Assembly: GCA_000720375.1 (NCBI GenBank)
Contig: JOAA01000016.1
Span: 124,001-188,000 of the forward strand
Direction: 5' to 3'
From: Rhodococcus rhodnii
GTDB lineage: Bacteria; Actinomycetota; Actinomycetes; Mycobacteriales; Pseudonocardiaceae
DNA length: 64,000 nt
The notes under the pieces are model-generated. The model did no database searches. It was not told the DNA's origin and saw only the letters and a list, made by a program, of their open reading frames with translations. Position 1 is the first letter of the stretch; each line of letters begins with the position of its first letter. Made by a program: the position numbers and the translations under genes. Below are positions 44,050-52,245 of the stretch, piece by piece.

Positions 44050-44651
44050 CAGACCCGCACCAACGGCAGGAAGACCTGGTCGACGATCTCCTCGATGACC
44101 TCGTCGGGCACGCTCGGCCCGCCCGCGTACTGCAGGATCTCGTTGCGCATCAAGTCCAACGGCAGCGTCCGCAGCCGTTCGGGCAACTCGCCACGGACCT
44201 CGCCGCGCGCCTCGGCCCGCTCGAGGATTCCATGCATCTGCTTGGGTTTGAGCAACGCCAGCCGTTCCCGGATCTTGGTCTTCAGCTCCTCGTTCGTCCC
44301 CGCGTCGGCCATTACCCCGAACACGAGGTGCAGCATCGCGGGCGTGGCACGATCCGCCGTGCGCCGCAACAGGGCGATCACGTCGGTGCGCAGGCTGCCG
44401 GTGTCCGGGACGTCGATCTCGGACGCGGCGAGCTTGAAGTACGCGTCGACGATCAGGTCCGGCCGCCCGGACCATCGCCGGTACAGCGCGGCCTTGCTGG
44501 TCCGCGCCCGGATGGCGATCCGTTCCATGCTCACCGCGGTGTAGCCGACCTCGGCCAGCTCCTGCATCGCGGCCCGCAGGATCGCGTCCTCGAGCGCCTC
44601 GCCGCGCCTGCGTGGCCCTTTCCGGTGATCAACCTCCACACCGCAAAGCAT
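44049..44651 (-). CDS. TetR-family transcriptional regulator
   Basis: This is a 200-residue TetR-type repressor: the N-terminal helix-turn-helix YTAVSMERIAIRARTSKAALYRRW and a helical ligand-binding C-terminal domain. The ATG at 44651 (LCGVEVDHRKGPRR) was chosen; the frame is open further upstream but enters the operator region. It is divergent from the P450 gene, with an imperfect dyad (44715-44740) between the two starts, so it probably represses both. Confidence 0.87.
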   Translation of the reverse strand: MLCGVEVDHRKGPRRRGEALEDAILRAAMQELAEVGYTAVSMERIAIRARTSKAALYRRWSGRPDLIVDAYFKLAASEIDVPDTGSLRTDVIALLRRTADRATPAMLHLVFGVMADAGTNEELKTKIRERLALLKPKQMHGILERAEARGEVRGELPERLRTLPLDLMRNEILQYAGGPSVPDEVIEEIVDQVFLPLVRV

Positions 44652-44714
44652 AGTCTTACCCACCCCAAAATGGCCGATGACCTGCAGATTCATCGACCGG
44701 AAAGCATTGCGCCG

Positions 44715-44740
44715 ATTAATTCAACGGGCGTAGAGTTAAT
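44715..44740. promoter_or_regulatory. TetR-type operator between the TetR and P450 genes
   Basis: ATTAATTCAAC-GGGC-GTAGAGTTAAT has 11-bp arms matching at 9 of 11 positions. Its position between the two divergent starts and its AT-rich arms fit a TetR operator. Confidence 0.5.
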
Positions 44741-44775
44741 GCCATGGTAGCGGTAACAAACCACAGGGGGAAGAA

Positions 44776-45951
44776 ATGATCACCTACCCACAAGCCAGGA
44801 CCTGCCCGTATCAGCCGGCACCCGGTTACGACGAGCTGCGCGAAGGCCCGCCGCTGCGCAAACTGCCGCTGGTCAACGGCCAGCAAGCCTGGATCGTCTC
44901 AGGATACGAACAGGCCAGGGCGTTGTTCGCGGACTCACGCGTGTCCTCGGACCGCACGAACCCGGGCTTTCCGATGATCATGCCGCCTGCCATCCAGGCG
45001 GTGCAGACCTCGCCGAACCGGCCGTTCCTCGTGCGTGACGACCCGGAGCACAACCGGGTCCGGCGCATGCTGATCTCCGAGTTCACCGTGCGGCGGCTGA
45101 AGGAACTCCAGCCGGAGATCGAGAAGGTCGTGCACAGCACGCTCGACGCGATGCTCGCGGCCGGGCCGCCCACCGACCTGGTCACCGCGTACTCCTTGCC
45201 GATCCCGTCGCTGGTGATCAGCAGGATGCTCGGGGTTCCGTGGGAGGACCACGAGTTCTTCCAGAACGCCACGCGCACGGTCATCCAGAGCAAGGATCCC
45301 GAAACGGCGGGCAAGGCCACCGGACAGCTGCTGGCCTACATCTCGAACCTGGCGCAGGACCCGCCGCCGGGGTTGATCGCCCGGCTGAAGCAGGAGCAGG
45401 TCGAGACGGGCGCGATGACACTGAACGACCTGGTGTTCAATTCGCTGCTGTTGCTCGGCGCCGGGCACGAGACCACGTCGTCGATGATCTCGCTCGGCGT
45501 GCTCACCCTGCTGGAACACCCCGGCCAGCTGGCGGCGTTGCGGTCTGATCCGGACAAGGTGCCCGGCGCGGTGGAAGAGCTGTTGCGGTACCTGACGATC
45601 GCCGAAGGCCCGATGCTCAGGGTGGCCGTCGCGGACATCCCGATCGCCGGTGAGGTGATCAAGGCAGGCGAGGCGATCGTGATCGTGGGCAGCATCGTCA
45701 ACCGCGACCCGGACGTCTTCGCCGACCCGGACCGGTTCGACGTGTCCAGGGGCGCCACCCATCACGTGGCGTTCGGGTACGGCGTGCACCAGTGTCTCGG
45801 CCAGAATCTCGCCCGGACGGAACTGCGGCTGGCCCTGTCCGCGTTGTTCGAGCGGGTTCCGGACTTGCGGCTGGCCGTGCCGGTCGACGAGCTGGAACTG
45901 CGACCGGCGATGACCATTCAGGGGGTCAACGCACTGCCTGTGACGTGGTAG
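44776..45951 (+). CDS. cytochrome P450
   Basis: This is a 391-residue bacterial P450 with the I-helix AGHETT, the ExxR pair in EELLRYL, and the haem-thiolate motif FGYGVHQCLG. AGGGGGAAG precedes the ATG. A small ferredoxin follows on the same strand. The substrate is unknown; the TetR regulator suggests a regulated catabolic or detoxification step, or a resident natural-product tailoring enzyme. Confidence 0.92.
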   Translation: MITYPQARTCPYQPAPGYDELREGPPLRKLPLVNGQQAWIVSGYEQARALFADSRVSSDRTNPGFPMIMPPAIQAVQTSPNRPFLVRDDPEHNRVRRMLISEFTVRRLKELQPEIEKVVHSTLDAMLAAGPPTDLVTAYSLPIPSLVISRMLGVPWEDHEFFQNATRTVIQSKDPETAGKATGQLLAYISNLAQDPPPGLIARLKQEQVETGAMTLNDLVFNSLLLLGAGHETTSSMISLGVLTLLEHPGQLAALRSDPDKVPGAVEELLRYLTIAEGPMLRVAVADIPIAGEVIKAGEAIVIVGSIVNRDPDVFADPDRFDVSRGATHHVAFGYGVHQCLGQNLARTELRLALSALFERVPDLRLAVPVDELELRPAMTIQGVNALPVTW

Positions 45952-46017
45952 CCCGCGTTTCCTGACATTGTGCTGACAAAGGCGTTCTCCGGGCGCGACT
46001 AGTGGTAGGAGTGGGAT

Positions 46018-46209
46018 ATGCACGTAGAAGGTGACCGGGATGTGTGCGTCGGCGCGGGGATGTGCGTGCTGACCGCACCCGAGGTGTTCGACCAGGACGA
46101 CGAGGGCATCGTGATGGTGCTGCACAAGGAGCCCAGCGCGGACGAGGAGTCCGTGGTGCGCCAGGCAGCCACGTTGTGCCCGTCCGGAGCGGTCAAACTC
46201 CTCTCCTAA
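46018..46209 (+). CDS. small ferredoxin, [3Fe-4S] type
   Basis: This is a 63-residue ferredoxin with Cys in CVGAGMCVLTAPEVF and in the C-terminal CPSGAV: the C-x5-C and CP pattern of P450-partner [3Fe-4S] ferredoxins. AGTGGTAGGAGTGGG precedes the ATG. It should pass electrons from a ferredoxin reductase to the adjacent P450. It overlaps the convergent histidine kinase gene by 4 bp. Confidence 0.9.
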   Translation: MHVEGDRDVCVGAGMCVLTAPEVFDQDDEGIVMVLHKEPSADEESVVRQAATLCPSGAVKLLS

Positions 46210-47534
46210 AGGGACTTCCAGCGGACCTGGAACCGTGCGCCCCCGTCGGGTGACTCGGTGACCAGGACGGTCCCGCCGCGCCGTCGGACGAGTTCGGCGA
46301 CCAGGGCGAGCCCCAGGCCGGATCCGCCGGTCTGCCTCGCCCGGTCGTCCTGAACCCGGTAGAACCGGTCGAACACCTTTTCCCGGTGCTCAGCGGCGAC
46401 ACCTGGGCCGTCGTCGTCCACGACCAACCGAATAGACCCACCTGCCGGCAACACCCCGACGGTCACGTGAGCGCGCGCGTACAGCACAGCGTTGCGCAGC
46501 AAGTTGTCCAGTACGAGGTCCACTTCGGCCGGTGCGGCCTGAACCCAGGCCGACCCGGTCGGCGCCTGCAGCGTCACCCGCGGTGTTTCGGTGGTGCAGC
46601 GGGAAATCGCGGCCTCGGCCGCCGCGACCAGATCGACAGGTTCCGCGCTCGGCAGCTCACCGGCGTCCGACCGGGCGAGCGTGAGCAATCCATCCACCAG
46701 TGTGGACAGTCGAACGGACTCGTGCACGATGTCCGCGAGAACCTCTTGGGACAGCACGGGATCCGGGTTGGCCACGGCGACCTCGGCCTGCACCCGGATG
46801 GACGCGACCGGCGACCGCAACTCGTGTGCGGCGTCGCCGGTGAAGCGCCGCAAGCGTTCGGTGGCCTCGTCCCGGCGATCCAACAGAGAGTTCATGCTTT
46901 CGGCCAACGACCGCAGCTCGTCGTGCGAGTCCGGCAACGGAAGTCGCTGACCAGCAGGCAAACGGGACGCCGCGACCCGCATGCGCTCGACCGGGCGCAG
47001 CGAGGACCGTACGGCGAACCACGTGGCGATCCCGGTCGCGGCGGCCCCGAGCACACCGGCGAGCAGCAACCAGTTCAGGCCAACGTGTTGCGCCTGCTCG
47101 TAACCCGCGAGTCCAGCACCCGCGACGACAAGTCTTTGCTGGCCGTCAGGCGCTGTCACTACCGTGCCGATCCACCGCGTCGGCGGGTCGTCCGAGTACT
47201 GCAGAACCGGTTCGGCGCCTTTCAGATCCCGCAGCGCCCACTCCTTCAGGCCGGGATCCGGCAGGTTGTCCTGCGGCGTTCCGGCCGTGTCGAGGACTCT
47301 GACCTGCACGTACGGCGTGTCGGGATGCGGGATCCGGCCTGCGGCGACGTCCGCGATGGCGGCGTCGAGGATCGGCTGCAACTCCCGGTCCGCCGAGCCG
47401 ATCAGCAGCCCGCCGATGCCCCGACCACTGAACCAGGCCAACGCCAGCAGGATGATCAGCGTCGCCGCCGTGGCCATGGTCGCGATACGAAACCGTACCG
47501 ATCGGCGAAACCACGCCTCTTTGATCTTGCTCAC
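46206..47534 (-). CDS. sensor histidine kinase
   Basis: This is a 442-residue membrane sensor: first helix about residues 18-40, an extracytoplasmic sensing domain (about 43-150), second helix near 155, a HAMP linker, the H-box DAAHELRSPVASIRVQ with the phosphorylated His near 235, the N-box DNLLRNAVLYA and the ATP lid DDDGPGVAAEHREKVFDRFYR with GGSGLGLAL. Its start overlaps the response-regulator stop by 4 bases. The signal is unknown. Confidence 0.9.
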   Translation of the reverse strand: MSKIKEAWFRRSVRFRIATMATAATLIILLALAWFSGRGIGGLLIGSADRELQPILDAAIADVAAGRIPHPDTPYVQVRVLDTAGTPQDNLPDPGLKEWALRDLKGAEPVLQYSDDPPTRWIGTVVTAPDGQQRLVVAGAGLAGYEQAQHVGLNWLLLAGVLGAAATGIATWFAVRSSLRPVERMRVAASRLPAGQRLPLPDSHDELRSLAESMNSLLDRRDEATERLRRFTGDAAHELRSPVASIRVQAEVAVANPDPVLSQEVLADIVHESVRLSTLVDGLLTLARSDAGELPSAEPVDLVAAAEAAISRCTTETPRVTLQAPTGSAWVQAAPAEVDLVLDNLLRNAVLYARAHVTVGVLPAGGSIRLVVDDDGPGVAAEHREKVFDRFYRVQDDRARQTGGSGLGLALVAELVRRRGGTVLVTESPDGGARFQVRWKSL

Positions 47535-48241
47535 TGCCCCATCACAGCGTCGATCTCGCCGGTGGACGCCAGATAACCGTGACCACGGACCGTACGGACG
47601 ATGGATCCCGCGCCGACCGCGTCGAGTTTGCGCCGCAGATAGCCGACGTACACCTCGACGGCGTTGCGTGTCGCCGCCTGCTCGTCACCCCAGACGGCCT
47701 TGAGCAGCTCGTCTTTCGTGACCACGGAACCCGCCCGGCTGGCCAGGACGTCGAGCACGGCGAACTCCCGTGGACTGAGCGACACGGGCTCGCCGGACAT
47801 GCTGACCTGCCGCGCGGCCCGGTCCACCACGAGCTCCCCCAGCCGGAGCCGTTGGCCGGAGCCCTCGACCGCGCCTCGTCTCAGCAACGCCCGCACCTGC
47901 GCGACCAGCACCACGAACGAGAACGGTTTGACCAGGTAGCCGTCGGCACCGAGGTCCAGCCCGTCGGCCTGGTCGATCTCGCCGTCCTTGGCCGAGACCA
48001 GCAGTACGGGCGTGCGGACGCCCTCTGCTCGCAGCGCCTGCAGCACGCGATAACCGGACAGACCCGGCAGCATGATGTCGAGCAGGATGGCGTCGAACGA
48101 CCCGGTCCGCGCGACCTGCAGCGCGCTCGGGCCGTCCGCGGCCACCACCACGTCCATGCCTTCGCCGGTCAGGCCACGCTGCAGCGCCCGGCGCACGCCC
48201 GGTTCGTCGTCAACCACCAGAACCCGAGGTCTCACGCGCAC
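47531..48241 (-). CDS. OmpR-family response regulator
   Basis: This is a 236-residue regulator: a receiver domain with the phosphoacceptor Asp in DAILLDIMLPGLSG and a C-terminal winged-helix effector domain (LSPREFAVLDVLASRAGSVVTKDELLKAVWG). It is encoded with the kinase behind it. The adjacent divergent LolA-like/ABC operon is the obvious target, since CTCAG repeats with 11-bp spacing sit between the two starts. Confidence 0.92.
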   Translation of the reverse strand: MRVRPRVLVVDDEPGVRRALQRGLTGEGMDVVVAADGPSALQVARTGSFDAILLDIMLPGLSGYRVLQALRAEGVRTPVLLVSAKDGEIDQADGLDLGADGYLVKPFSFVVLVAQVRALLRRGAVEGSGQRLRLGELVVDRAARQVSMSGEPVSLSPREFAVLDVLASRAGSVVTKDELLKAVWGDEQAATRNAVEVYVGYLRRKLDAVGAGSIVRTVRGHGYLASTGEIDAVMGQ

Positions 48242-48254
48242 AGCATGCCTGTCT

Positions 48255-48311
48255 CTCAGCTTTCCAGCCGGGATTTCTGAGCTTTCTCTCAGCGTCTCAG
48301 CCTCATCTCAG
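48255..48311. promoter_or_regulatory. CTCAG repeat array, candidate OmpR-type sites
   Basis: CTCAG begins at 48255, 48288, 48296 and 48307, and its complement CTGAG at 48277. The 48277-48288 and 48296-48307 pairs are 11 bp apart and 48255-48288 is 33 bp, i.e. whole DNA turns, the arrangement of tandem OmpR/PhoB binding sites. The array lies between the response-regulator gene and the LolA-like gene. Confidence 0.5.
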
Positions 48312-48374
48312 GTGCTGGCAGGCAGTCTCTGTGTTGCGGGAACATCACATGACGCGACAACGGGGAGTTGACGG

Positions 48375-49460
48375 ATGAACACCAAGAGGACGGCATTGGC
48401 CGTCGCGGGGGCGGGCGTTCTCGCCGGCGTGGTCGGGCTCGGTGTGCTGGCCCTCCCAGCTGGCGCCGACGAGCCGCCACCCGTGCTGCCGCAGATCAGT
48501 GCCGAGCAGCTGGTCGAGTCGGTGGCGAACGCCAAGATCCCGGCGCTGGCCGGCAAGGTCTCGGCGCAGGAGAACCTCGGCCTGCCGATCAAGCTGCTCG
48601 ACGGCATCGGATCCGCGTCGGTCTGGGCCGACGGGCAGAACCGGTTCCGGGCCACGCTGCCCAACCGCACCTCGGAGAAGACCTTCGTCGAGGACGGCGG
48701 CACGGCCTGGATCTGGGACTCGGCGCAGAACACGGTCACCAAGGTTCCGCACGGCCAGCAGGCCACGCCGGAGAAGCTGGCCGGCAAGGACCCGGCGACC
48801 ATCGGCAAGGACCTGCTCGGCCTGGTTCGCCAGTACAGCGACGTGAAGGTGGACGGCACCGCACGCGTGGCCACGCGCCCCGCGTACGAGCTCGTCGTGA
48901 CGCCCAAGCCGACCGAGCGGACGCTGCTGCGGGAGATCCGCGTGGCGGTCGACTCGGAGACCCGCCTGCCGCTGCGGCTGCAGGTGCTGGCCAACGGGCA
49001 GGCCGACCCGGCGCTGAAGGTCGAGTTCACCGAGCTGACCGTGGGTCCGCAGGACGCGAACCTGTTCAAGTTCACCCCGCCGCCGGGCGCGACCGTCAAG
49101 GAGCGCACGGACGCCGACAAACCGCACAACCCGGCTGAGGCGCGCAAGGGCATGGAGAACTTCCTGAGCGGGCTGAACGTGCAGTTCGTCGGCGAGGGCT
49201 GGGACACCACAGCGGTGGCCAAGCTGCCGGGTGACCTGAACTCGATGCTGGGCCAGGTGCCGGGCAACGGCCGTGGCCGTGGTGACATGGACGTCAGCTC
49301 GATGCTGAAGTCCTTCGCCAAGGAGGTCTCGGGTCCGTACGGAACCGGGTACGTTTTCAGCACCAAGGTGGCGACTGCCCTGGTCACCACCGACGGCCGG
49401 GTGGCGATCGGCGCCGTCCCGGAGCAGGTGCTCACCGAGGCCATCGGACAGGTTAAGTGA
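48375..49460 (+). CDS. secreted LolA-like/DUF2092-type protein
   Basis: This is a 361-residue exported protein with a signal peptide (MNTKRTALAVAGAGVLAGVVGLGVLALPAGA). The rest resembles the LolA/outer-membrane-lipoprotein-carrier fold used by actinobacteria for unknown envelope tasks (TAWIWDSAQNTVTKVP; LPLRLQVLANGQADPALKVEFTEL). It is followed by the ABC exporter genes in an operon and is divergent from the two-component system, so it is probably part of an envelope-stress response. Confidence 0.8.
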   Translation: MNTKRTALAVAGAGVLAGVVGLGVLALPAGADEPPPVLPQISAEQLVESVANAKIPALAGKVSAQENLGLPIKLLDGIGSASVWADGQNRFRATLPNRTSEKTFVEDGGTAWIWDSAQNTVTKVPHGQQATPEKLAGKDPATIGKDLLGLVRQYSDVKVDGTARVATRPAYELVVTPKPTERTLLREIRVAVDSETRLPLRLQVLANGQADPALKVEFTELTVGPQDANLFKFTPPPGATVKERTDADKPHNPAEARKGMENFLSGLNVQFVGEGWDTTAVAKLPGDLNSMLGQVPGNGRGRGDMDVSSMLKSFAKEVSGPYGTGYVFSTKVATALVTTDGRVAIGAVPEQVLTEAIGQVK

Positions 49461-50419
49461 CGTTCGCTGAAACAACCGGGGTGGGCACGGCCGAGGCCGT
49501 GCCCACCCCCATGTTGGCCGCAAGAACACGCGGCCTGCGCAAGCTCTACCGCAGCACAGTCGCGGTCGATCACGTCGACCTCGACGTCCCGGAGGGTTCG
49601 GTACTGGGCATGCTCGGCCCGAACGGGTCGGGCAAGACCACGACCATCCGGATGATGCTCGGTCTGACCACGCCGACCGCGGGCGAGATCGAGCTGTTCG
49701 GCGCGCGGTTGCCCGAGGCCGCCCAAGCGGTGTTGCCGCAGGTCGGCGCCCTGGTCGAGGGCCCGGGCTTCCACCCGTTCCTCTCCGGGCGGGAGAACCT
49801 GCTGCGCTGCGCGGCGGCTGAGCCGCTGCTGAAGTCGTCGGCGATCCCGGGCGCGGTCGACGAGGCTCTGGAGCGCGTCGGCCTTTCCGGCGCGGCTGGC
49901 AGGCGCTACCGCGGCTACTCGCTCGGCATGAAGCAACGGATGGGTTTGGCCGCGGCTTTGCTCGTGCCGCGGCGGTTCGTGGTGCTGGACGAGCCGACGA
50001 ACGGCCTTGACCCAGCCGGCACACGGGAGGTCCGTGCGGTGATCGCGGACCTGCACGCAGCCGGGACGACCGTGCTGGTTTCGTCACACCTGCTGTCCGA
50101 AGTGGAGGCGACGTGCACGCACGTTGCCGTGCTGCATCAGGGAACCGTGGTCGCGCAGGGCGAGCTCAAGGACTTGCTCGAGGCGTCGAACGCGGCCCTC
50201 CTGGTGTCCACACCGGAGATCACGGCAGCTGTTGACGCGTTGCGGGACAACAGGATTCCCGCTCGGGCAGTGCCTGACGGCCTGCTCGTCGACCTGACCG
50301 CGACCACAGCTCCAGAGGTTGTGGCGACGTTGGTGCGTGCCGACATCCCGGTGTACGAGGTGCACCGGCAGCGCACGGGACTTGAGGACCTCTTCGCGCA
50401 GCTCACGGAGACGTCATGA
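49457..50419 (+). CDS. ABC transporter ATP-binding protein (exporter type)
   Basis: This is a 320-residue ATPase with Walker A GPNGSGKTTT, signature YSLGMKQRMGLA and Walker B FVVLDEPTNGLD, typical of ABC-2 exporters. The listed GTG overlaps the stop of the LolA-like gene; an ATG at 49511, right after a strong hairpin, is a credible alternative start and gives LAARTRGLRKLY. The permease gene follows with a 4-base overlap. Confidence 0.87.
   Translation: MTFAETTGVGTAEAVPTPMLAARTRGLRKLYRSTVAVDHVDLDVPEGSVLGMLGPNGSGKTTTIRMMLGLTTPTAGEIELFGARLPEAAQAVLPQVGALVEGPGFHPFLSGRENLLRCAAAEPLLKSSAIPGAVDEALERVGLSGAAGRRYRGYSLGMKQRMGLAAALLVPRRFVVLDEPTNGLDPAGTREVRAVIADLHAAGTTVLVSSHLLSEVEATCTHVAVLHQGTVVAQGELKDLLEASNAALLVSTPEITAAVDALRDNRIPARAVPDGLLVDLTATTAPEVVATLVRADIPVYEVHRQRTGLEDLFAQLTETS
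49478..49509 (+). terminator. hairpin at the LolA-like/ABC junction
   Basis: GGGGTGGGCACGGC and GCCGTGCCCACCCC form a perfect 14-bp stem with a CGAG loop, between the LolA-like gene and the ATG alternative (49511) of the ATPase gene. There is no T run, so it may only reduce readthrough. If the ATPase starts at GTG 49457 the stem would be inside its coding sequence. Confidence 0.5.
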
Positions 50420-51252
50420 CCACGCTCGCGCCGGTGAGGGCGCCCATCTTCCGGTTGCTGCGCTCCGAACTGCGCTGGATCTACCGGCGGCCAAGGACGT
50501 TGACCCTGCTCGGCCTGCTGGCGTTGTACCCGATCGTGTTCGGGATCGGCACCCAGGTGATCGACGACCCGGTCCAGGCGACCCGGGACCAGTCGATGGT
50601 CGCGACCGTGGCCGGCAACGCGTTCATGCTGCCGGTGCTCGTGTTGTCCACGACCATGGTGTTCTTCCTGCCGCTGGGCACGACCATCACGGCGTCGGAC
50701 GCGCTCGCCGGCGAGGCTTCCCACGGCACGCTGCGCAGCTTGTTGCTCGCGCCGGTGAGCCGGGTTCGGTTGTTGGCCGTGAAGGCTTTCGGTGTCGCGG
50801 TGGTGTCCGCGGGCGCGGCGCTGACGACCGCGCTGATCGCGTTCATCACCGGCTTGATCATCGCGGGGCCGGACAACCTCGTCTCTATCTCCGGCTCGAC
50901 TTTGTCGGTGGGAGAAGGATTTTGGCGAGTGCTGCTGGCGACCGGATGGGTCATCGTGCAGATGTGGGCGATCGGCGCGATCGCGCTGGCGGTGTCCGCG
51001 ACGACCGAGCACCCGCTGTTGGTGATGGCGTCGGTGATCGGCGGGCTGTTCGTGTTCGGCCTGCTCAGCCAGATCCCGGTGCTCAACTGGATGGACCCGT
51101 TCCTGATCACCGACAGCTGGAACTACATCGTGGACTTCCTGCGTGACCCGATCCCGCCGGACAACCTGGTGGTCGGCTTGCTGCGGGCGGTCTGCTACAT
51201 CGTGATCGGCTACTCACTGGCCCTTGCCCGGATGGTCACCAAGGACAGCTAG
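50416..51252 (+). CDS. ABC-2 type transporter permease
   Basis: This is a 278-residue permease with about six hydrophobic helices, containing the segment DALAGEASHGTLRSLLLAPVSR that is typical of ABC-2 permeases. It pairs with the ATPase encoded just before it. The 3' end overlaps the convergent thiQ gene by 39 bp. Confidence 0.87.
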   Translation: MTTLAPVRAPIFRLLRSELRWIYRRPRTLTLLGLLALYPIVFGIGTQVIDDPVQATRDQSMVATVAGNAFMLPVLVLSTTMVFFLPLGTTITASDALAGEASHGTLRSLLLAPVSRVRLLAVKAFGVAVVSAGAALTTALIAFITGLIIAGPDNLVSISGSTLSVGEGFWRVLLATGWVIVQMWAIGAIALAVSATTEHPLLVMASVIGGLFVFGLLSQIPVLNWMDPFLITDSWNYIVDFLRDPIPPDNLVVGLLRAVCYIVIGYSLALARMVTKDS

Positions 51253-52245
51253 CCCGTCCGGGTCGAGCCTGAGCGTGACCGGCTGACCGGGTTCGGGGGC
51301 GTCCGCGATGCTCGCGACCGCGTCCACCTCGCGGTGTTCCAGCTTCACCAGGAGCCGGACGTGGTCGCGGCGGTGCACGCGCCCGCTCACTTCGCCGTGC
51401 AGCGGTCCGTTCGGGTCGGCGACGAGTGCGTTGGGGCGCAGGCCGATCTGGTGACGGCCGTCGGGCGCCCAAGGGATGTGGACCTCGCCGAGGTCGAACC
51501 TGGCCGTGCCGTTCCTGATCTCCGCCCGCATGATCATGCCGCAGCCGAGAAAGATCGCGGTTGCTTCGTCGACCGGATGCCGCCAGACCTGTTCCGCGGT
51601 GCCCGTCTGCACGATCTTTCCCTTACGCATCAAGGCGACCCGGTCGGCCAGCGTGAAGGCTTCGTCGTGGTCGTGCGTGACCACCAGCGCCGAGGTTCCC
51701 GCTCGCCTGAGCAATCTCGCTAGATCGAGCGCGAGTTGTTCCCTGAGGGCTCGGTCCAGTGCGGACAGCGGTTCGTCGAGCAGGAGCAGCCGGGGTTTCG
51801 GAGCAAGCGCTCGGGCAAGTGCGACGCGTTGCTGTTCGCCGCCGGACAGCTGCGTGACCCGCCGTTTCTGGTATCCGGTGAGACCGACCAGGTCGAGCAG
51901 TTCGTCGACCCGTTCGGGCTCACGGATCTTGTGCATCCGCAGGCCGAACTTGATGTTCCCGGCGACGTCCCGGTGCGGGAAGAGCTGGCCGTCCTGGAAC
52001 ACCAGGCCGATGCCGCGCTTGTGCACCGGCATCGTGGTCAGATCCTCGTCGCCCCACAGGATCGTGCCTTCGGCCTGCGGTTCCAGGCCCGCGACCGCCC
52101 GCAGCAACGTGGATTTGCCGCAGCCGGAGGGGCCAAGGAGGGCGACGACCTCTCCCTTGCCGATGTCCAGGTCGACGTCGTCGACAGCCTTGAGCTGTCC
52201 GAACTGGACTGTCATATTCCTCATGGCGAGGTTCCGGATCCGCAT
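51214..52245 (-). CDS. thiQ: thiamine ABC transporter ATP-binding protein
   Basis: This is a 343-residue ATPase with Walker A GPSGCGKSTL, signature LSGGEQQRVAL and Walker B LLLLDEPLSALD, and a C-terminal TOBE-like domain (RNGTARFDLGEVHIP). The start overlaps the thiP stop (TGATG). It drives the thiBPQ importer, whose ligand is inferred from the TPP riboswitch upstream of thiB. Confidence 0.87.
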   Translation of the reverse strand: MRIRNLAMRNMTVQFGQLKAVDDVDLDIGKGEVVALLGPSGCGKSTLLRAVAGLEPQAEGTILWGDEDLTTMPVHKRGIGLVFQDGQLFPHRDVAGNIKFGLRMHKIREPERVDELLDLVGLTGYQKRRVTQLSGGEQQRVALARALAPKPRLLLLDEPLSALDRALREQLALDLARLLRRAGTSALVVTHDHDEAFTLADRVALMRKGKIVQTGTAEQVWRHPVDEATAIFLGCGMIMRAEIRNGTARFDLGEVHIPWAPDGRHQIGLRPNALVADPNGPLHGEVSGRVHRRDHVRLLVKLEHREVDAVASIADAPEPGQPVTLRLDPDGLAVLGDHPGKGQ

